Origin: CAZCPB01 sp964540295
Lineage (GTDB): Bacteria; Planctomycetota; Phycisphaerae; Phycisphaerales; UBA1924
Direction: 5' to 3'
Assembly (NCBI GenBank): GCA_964540295.1
Contig: CAZIMT010000152.1
Location: forward strand, 1-7,661
Length of the DNA: 7,661 nucleotides
Below the pieces are notes generated by a model. The model saw only the letters and a program-made list of their open reading frames with translations. It was not told the DNA's origin and made no database searches. This document shows, piece by piece, positions 5,362 to 7,661 of the stretch. Both the position numbers and the translations under genes were made by a program. How positions within the stretch are numbered: the first letter of the stretch is position 1; every line of letters begins with the position of its first letter.

Positions 5362-6419
5362 CTGAAGCATCGAGCTCGCAACCTCGTTTGATCACGCCCA
5401 CCCGGCTGCGCATCGCGATCAGTATGGGCGACCCCGGCGGCATCGGTCCCGAAGTCGTCGTGAAAGCGCTCGCCCGCCCGAGCGTTCGCGACCTCGCGTC
5501 CTTCCGCATCTACGGCCTCGATTCCTGCCTCTGTGCGGCGGCCGCTCGCGCTGGGCTGACGCCGTTCTGGAAGGTCGTTAATCGATACGACGAAACGTCC
5601 TGGCCGCGCGACGAGGTTTCTGTGGTGAGCTGGCCCGAAGCTCTCGGCGAGCAGCATGCGCTGGCGGCCACACGTCGCGGTGGGCAGCTCTCGTTCGAGT
5701 TCGTTCAAGAAGCGATCTCGCACGCGGCCCTTGGCACCGATCACTCGGCCGGGGTCGAAGCGGTCGTCACCGCGCCGATCTGCAAGGAATCGTGGTCGCT
5801 CGCGGGCTTCGGAAAGTATCCGGGCCACACCGAGCTGTTCGCCGAACGCTTTCATGCCGACCGGGCTGCGATGCTCTTCCACGTCCCCGCGATCGACAAC
5901 CACGCGGTCCTCAATGTCATCCTCGCCACCGTCCACGTCCCGCTGCTCAGTCTCGCGCGCGAACTGACGCAACAACGGATCATCGACGCGATCGAACTTG
6001 GCGCTGCCGCGTGCCGCCGACTCGGTGTCGCTGCGCCGCGCATCGCCGTCTGCGGCCTCAATCCCCATGCTGGCGAGCACGGCCTCCTCGGGACTGAGGA
6101 AGGCACACTCATCGAGCCCGCGATCCGCGCCTGCGTATCACGCGGGCTCACCGTCACCGGCCCGCACCCGGGCGACACCATCTTTAACGCCGCGTTCGCT
6201 GGCCGATTCGACCTTGTCGTCGCCATGTACCACGACCAAGGCTTGATCCCTGTCAAACTCATCGCCCGCGATCGTGCCGTCAACGTGACCGTCGGCCTGC
6301 CCATCGTCCGCACCAGTCCCGATCACGGCACCGCGTTCGACATCTCTGGCAAGAACGTCGCCGACCCGGGCAGCATGGCGGCCGCAATCGAGCTGGCGGT
6401 CCGGCTCTGCGGAGCATGA
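5358..6419 (+). CDS. pdxA: 4-hydroxythreonine-4-phosphate dehydrogenase
   Basis: A 353-residue PdxA. It oxidises 4-phosphohydroxy-L-threonine with NAD(P) to the 2-amino-3-oxo compound, which decarboxylates and enters the DXP-dependent pathway to pyridoxal phosphate; it is cytoplasmic. Signatures: I-S-M-G-D-P-G-G-I-G-P-E (21-32), A-P-I-C-K-E (139-144), and metal-ligand histidines in G-H-T-E (H157), V-H-V-P-L (H193) and Y-H-D-Q-G (H292), then G-T-A-F-D-I-S-G-K (324-332). Slightly longer than E. coli PdxA (329), mostly through about 17 extra N-terminal residues. All key residues are intact. The start is ATG 5358, overlapping the previous stop, with GGTGG (5343-5347) as a plausible ribosome site inside the upstream gene. 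A stem-loop follows the stop. No other vitamin B6 gene (pdxJ, pdxB, pdxH) is in the window. Confidence 0.94.
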   Translation: MTEASSSQPRLITPTRLRIAISMGDPGGIGPEVVVKALARPSVRDLASFRIYGLDSCLCAAAARAGLTPFWKVVNRYDETSWPRDEVSVVSWPEALGEQHALAATRRGGQLSFEFVQEAISHAALGTDHSAGVEAVVTAPICKESWSLAGFGKYPGHTELFAERFHADRAAMLFHVPAIDNHAVLNVILATVHVPLLSLARELTQQRIIDAIELGAAACRRLGVAAPRIAVCGLNPHAGEHGLLGTEEGTLIEPAIRACVSRGLTVTGPHPGDTIFNAAFAGRFDLVVAMYHDQGLIPVKLIARDRAVNVTVGLPIVRTSPDHGTAFDISGKNVADPGSMAAAIELAVRLCGA

Positions 6420-6420
6420 A

Positions 6421-6441
6421 ACCGGCGTGCTGTGCGCCGGT
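6421..6441 (+). terminator. Stem-loop after pdxA, terminator-like without a T run
   Basis: ACCGGCG (6421-6427) pairs perfectly with CGCCGGT (6435-6441) around a 7-base loop, two bases after the pdxA stop. The position and GC-rich 7-bp stem suit transcript termination or 3'-end protection, but no T tract follows, so classic intrinsic termination is doubtful. The rest of the 148-base space before the exporter gene shows nothing else convincing. Confidence 0.45.
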
Positions 6442-6568
6442 GCTTGCGGGCACGATCGATCAAACAACTTCTCTCGTCTCTCTGCCCAGGTTTCAGCCAG
6501 CATTCGTGACCGACCTAAAGTCCGCTCACCGCTTCGGCGTCAGGCGCTCTGCACACCGACGGAACACT

Positions 6569-7661
6569 ATGAAATCAACGACGTCCAACCCGAACTCATC
6601 GACCGTTCCGCGGTCCCCGCTGGCCGAGCTCGTCTCCATCGCTGCGCCCGTCGTGGCGACGATGACCTCCTACACGCTCATGCAATTTGTCGACAAGCTC
6701 ATCGTCTCGCGGATCGGGCCCGACCCGATCTATGTCAGCGCGCAGGGCGACGGCGGGATCGCCGCTTTCACGCCCATCTCGATTGCCATGGGCTGCCTCA
6801 CCGTCGTCAATACCTACGTCTCGCAGAATCTTGGCGCGGGCCGACCCGAGCGCGGCGCGGCCTACGCCTGGAACGGAATGTGGATCGCCATCGCCTGGTC
6901 CATCCTGCTCATCCCCTACGGCCTCTACCTTCCCGAAATCTTCACCGCCATCGGACGCGAGCCGCGCCACGTCAACCTCGCGGCGAGCTACGGCCAAGTC
7001 CTCATCTTCGGCAGCGCACTCACCATGTGTACCCGCTGCCTCGCCCAGTTCTTCTACGGCCTGCATAAGCCCGCCGTCGTCTTCGTCGCCAGCCTGACCG
7101 CGAACATCATCAATCTCGTGCTCTCCGTCGCGTTCGTACACGGGAAATGGGGGTTCCCTGCGCTGGGTGTCGTCGGCTCGGCCATCGGAACCGTCATCGC
7201 CACGTTCGTCGAGCTCGCGATCCCCATGGCCTTCTTCCTCGGCCCGACCATGAACCGCCTCTACGGCACACGTCGCGCGTGGCGCGTCTCGCGCCAGCAT
7301 GTCCGCGACATCATGAAACTTGGTTGGCCTGGCGGGCTGATGTTCGGCAACGAGATGGTCTGCTGGACCTTTTTCATGGTCTATCTCGTCGGGCATTTCG
7401 GCGGCCTGCACTCCACCGCTGGCTGGATCGCCCACCAGTGGATGACCCTCTCGTTCATGCCAGCCGTGGGAATCTCTGTCGCGCTCACCGCCACCGTCGG
7501 CAAGTGCATGGGCATGGGCCGACCTGATCTGGCACTTCAACGCGTCAAGGTCGGCATGGGCATCATGGTCGGCTACATGTGTACCTGCGGGTTGCTCTTC
7601 ATCATCTTCCGCGACCCAATGATCCATCTGTTTATCGAGAAGGACACGCCGCCCGCCGACG
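6569..7661 (+). CDS. MATE-family multidrug/metabolite exporter, 3' end beyond window
   Basis: From ATG 6569, 364 codons stay open to the right edge; MATE proteins are usually about 440-480 residues, so the last 80-110 are missing. It is an integral inner-membrane protein expected to export cationic or other small molecules using a Na+ or H+ gradient. The first lobe starts with helix 1 at about 20-48 (containing Q-F-V-D-K-L-I-V-S-R) and has helices at about 65-85, 102-122, 139-165, 170-190 and 199-223. A basic loop (229-249) precedes the second lobe. The family's internal symmetry shows in N-L-G-A-G-R-P-E (87-94) and its counterpart C-M-G-M-G-R-P-D (313-320). A polar insertion near 51-62 (P-D-P-I-Y-V-S-A-Q-G-D-G) follows helix 1. 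Substrate unknown; NorM/DinF-type drug export and polysaccharide-linked flippases are related. Only a weak ribosome site (ACGGA) precedes the start. Confidence 0.9.
   Translation, partial: MKSTTSNPNSSTVPRSPLAELVSIAAPVVATMTSYTLMQFVDKLIVSRIGPDPIYVSAQGDGGIAAFTPISIAMGCLTVVNTYVSQNLGAGRPERGAAYAWNGMWIAIAWSILLIPYGLYLPEIFTAIGREPRHVNLAASYGQVLIFGSALTMCTRCLAQFFYGLHKPAVVFVASLTANIINLVLSVAFVHGKWGFPALGVVGSAIGTVIATFVELAIPMAFFLGPTMNRLYGTRRAWRVSRQHVRDIMKLGWPGGLMFGNEMVCWTFFMVYLVGHFGGLHSTAGWIAHQWMTLSFMPAVGISVALTATVGKCMGMGRPDLALQRVKVGMGIMVGYMCTCGLLFIIFRDPMIHLFIEKDTPPAD

Noticed and set aside
5316..6080. 254-codon minus-strand open frame opposite pdxA
   Set aside because: It lies wholly within the pdxA/[2Fe-2S] pair, has an Arg/Asp-rich product with no recognisable motif, and pdxA is unambiguous.
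6596..7627. 343-codon open frame on the minus strand opposite the exporter gene
   Set aside because: It is antisense to a clear MATE gene. Its product is an Asp/Glu/His/Gly-rich string with no domain, typical of the frame opposite GC-biased coding sequence.

Overview
The window is a high-GC (by eye in the mid-60s percent), gene-dense stretch of a Gram-negative-type bacterial chromosome. A lipopolysaccharide-type heptosyltransferase, signal-peptide-bearing proteins and a MATE exporter indicate an organism with an outer membrane. The mix of a GT9 transferase, a membrane-anchored ankyrin protein, a short protein with an FlgM-like D-x-VELS motif, and many genes without a clear Shine-Dalgarno sequence suggests a planctomycete (Phycisphaerae-like). 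This is inferred from gene style only, since the window has no rRNA or other phylogenetic marker. A run of exactly 100 N at 3212-3311 marks a scaffold join, so the source is a draft or metagenome-derived assembly.

Layout from left to right. (a) 1-551, minus strand: 5' part of a gene for an exported protein with a Lys/Ala/Pro linker, cut by the left edge. (b) 696-1763, plus: GT9 heptosyltransferase, divergent from (a). (c) 1764-1928: a regulatory intergenic region with an extended -10 box and a perfect 10-bp direct repeat. (d) 1929-2846, plus: membrane-anchored ankyrin-repeat protein. (e) 2932-3211, plus: small FlgM-like protein, running into the gap. (f) Gap. (g) 3582-3312 and 4194-3622, minus: trmL followed by an SRPBCC-fold gene, which runs into the gap. 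(h) 4236-5015, plus: HAD phosphatase, divergent from trmL across only 41 bp. (i) 5080-5361 and 5358-6419, plus: a BFD-type [2Fe-2S] protein overlapping pdxA by 4 bp. (j) A stem-loop after pdxA. (k) 6569-7661, plus: MATE-family exporter, cut by the right edge.

Most genes are unrelated housekeeping or envelope functions: LPS core assembly, wobble-base methylation of tRNA, vitamin B6 synthesis and efflux. Two groupings look functional: trmL with the SRPBCC gene (same strand, 39 nt apart), and the [2Fe-2S] protein with pdxA (ATGA overlap, so probably translationally coupled). I found no CRISPR array, transposase, integrase, phage gene, tRNA or rRNA. I see no clear new multi-gene system. The best leads are the ferredoxin-like/pdxA pairing, the direct-repeat operator candidate ahead of the ankyrin gene, and the FlgM-like small protein.
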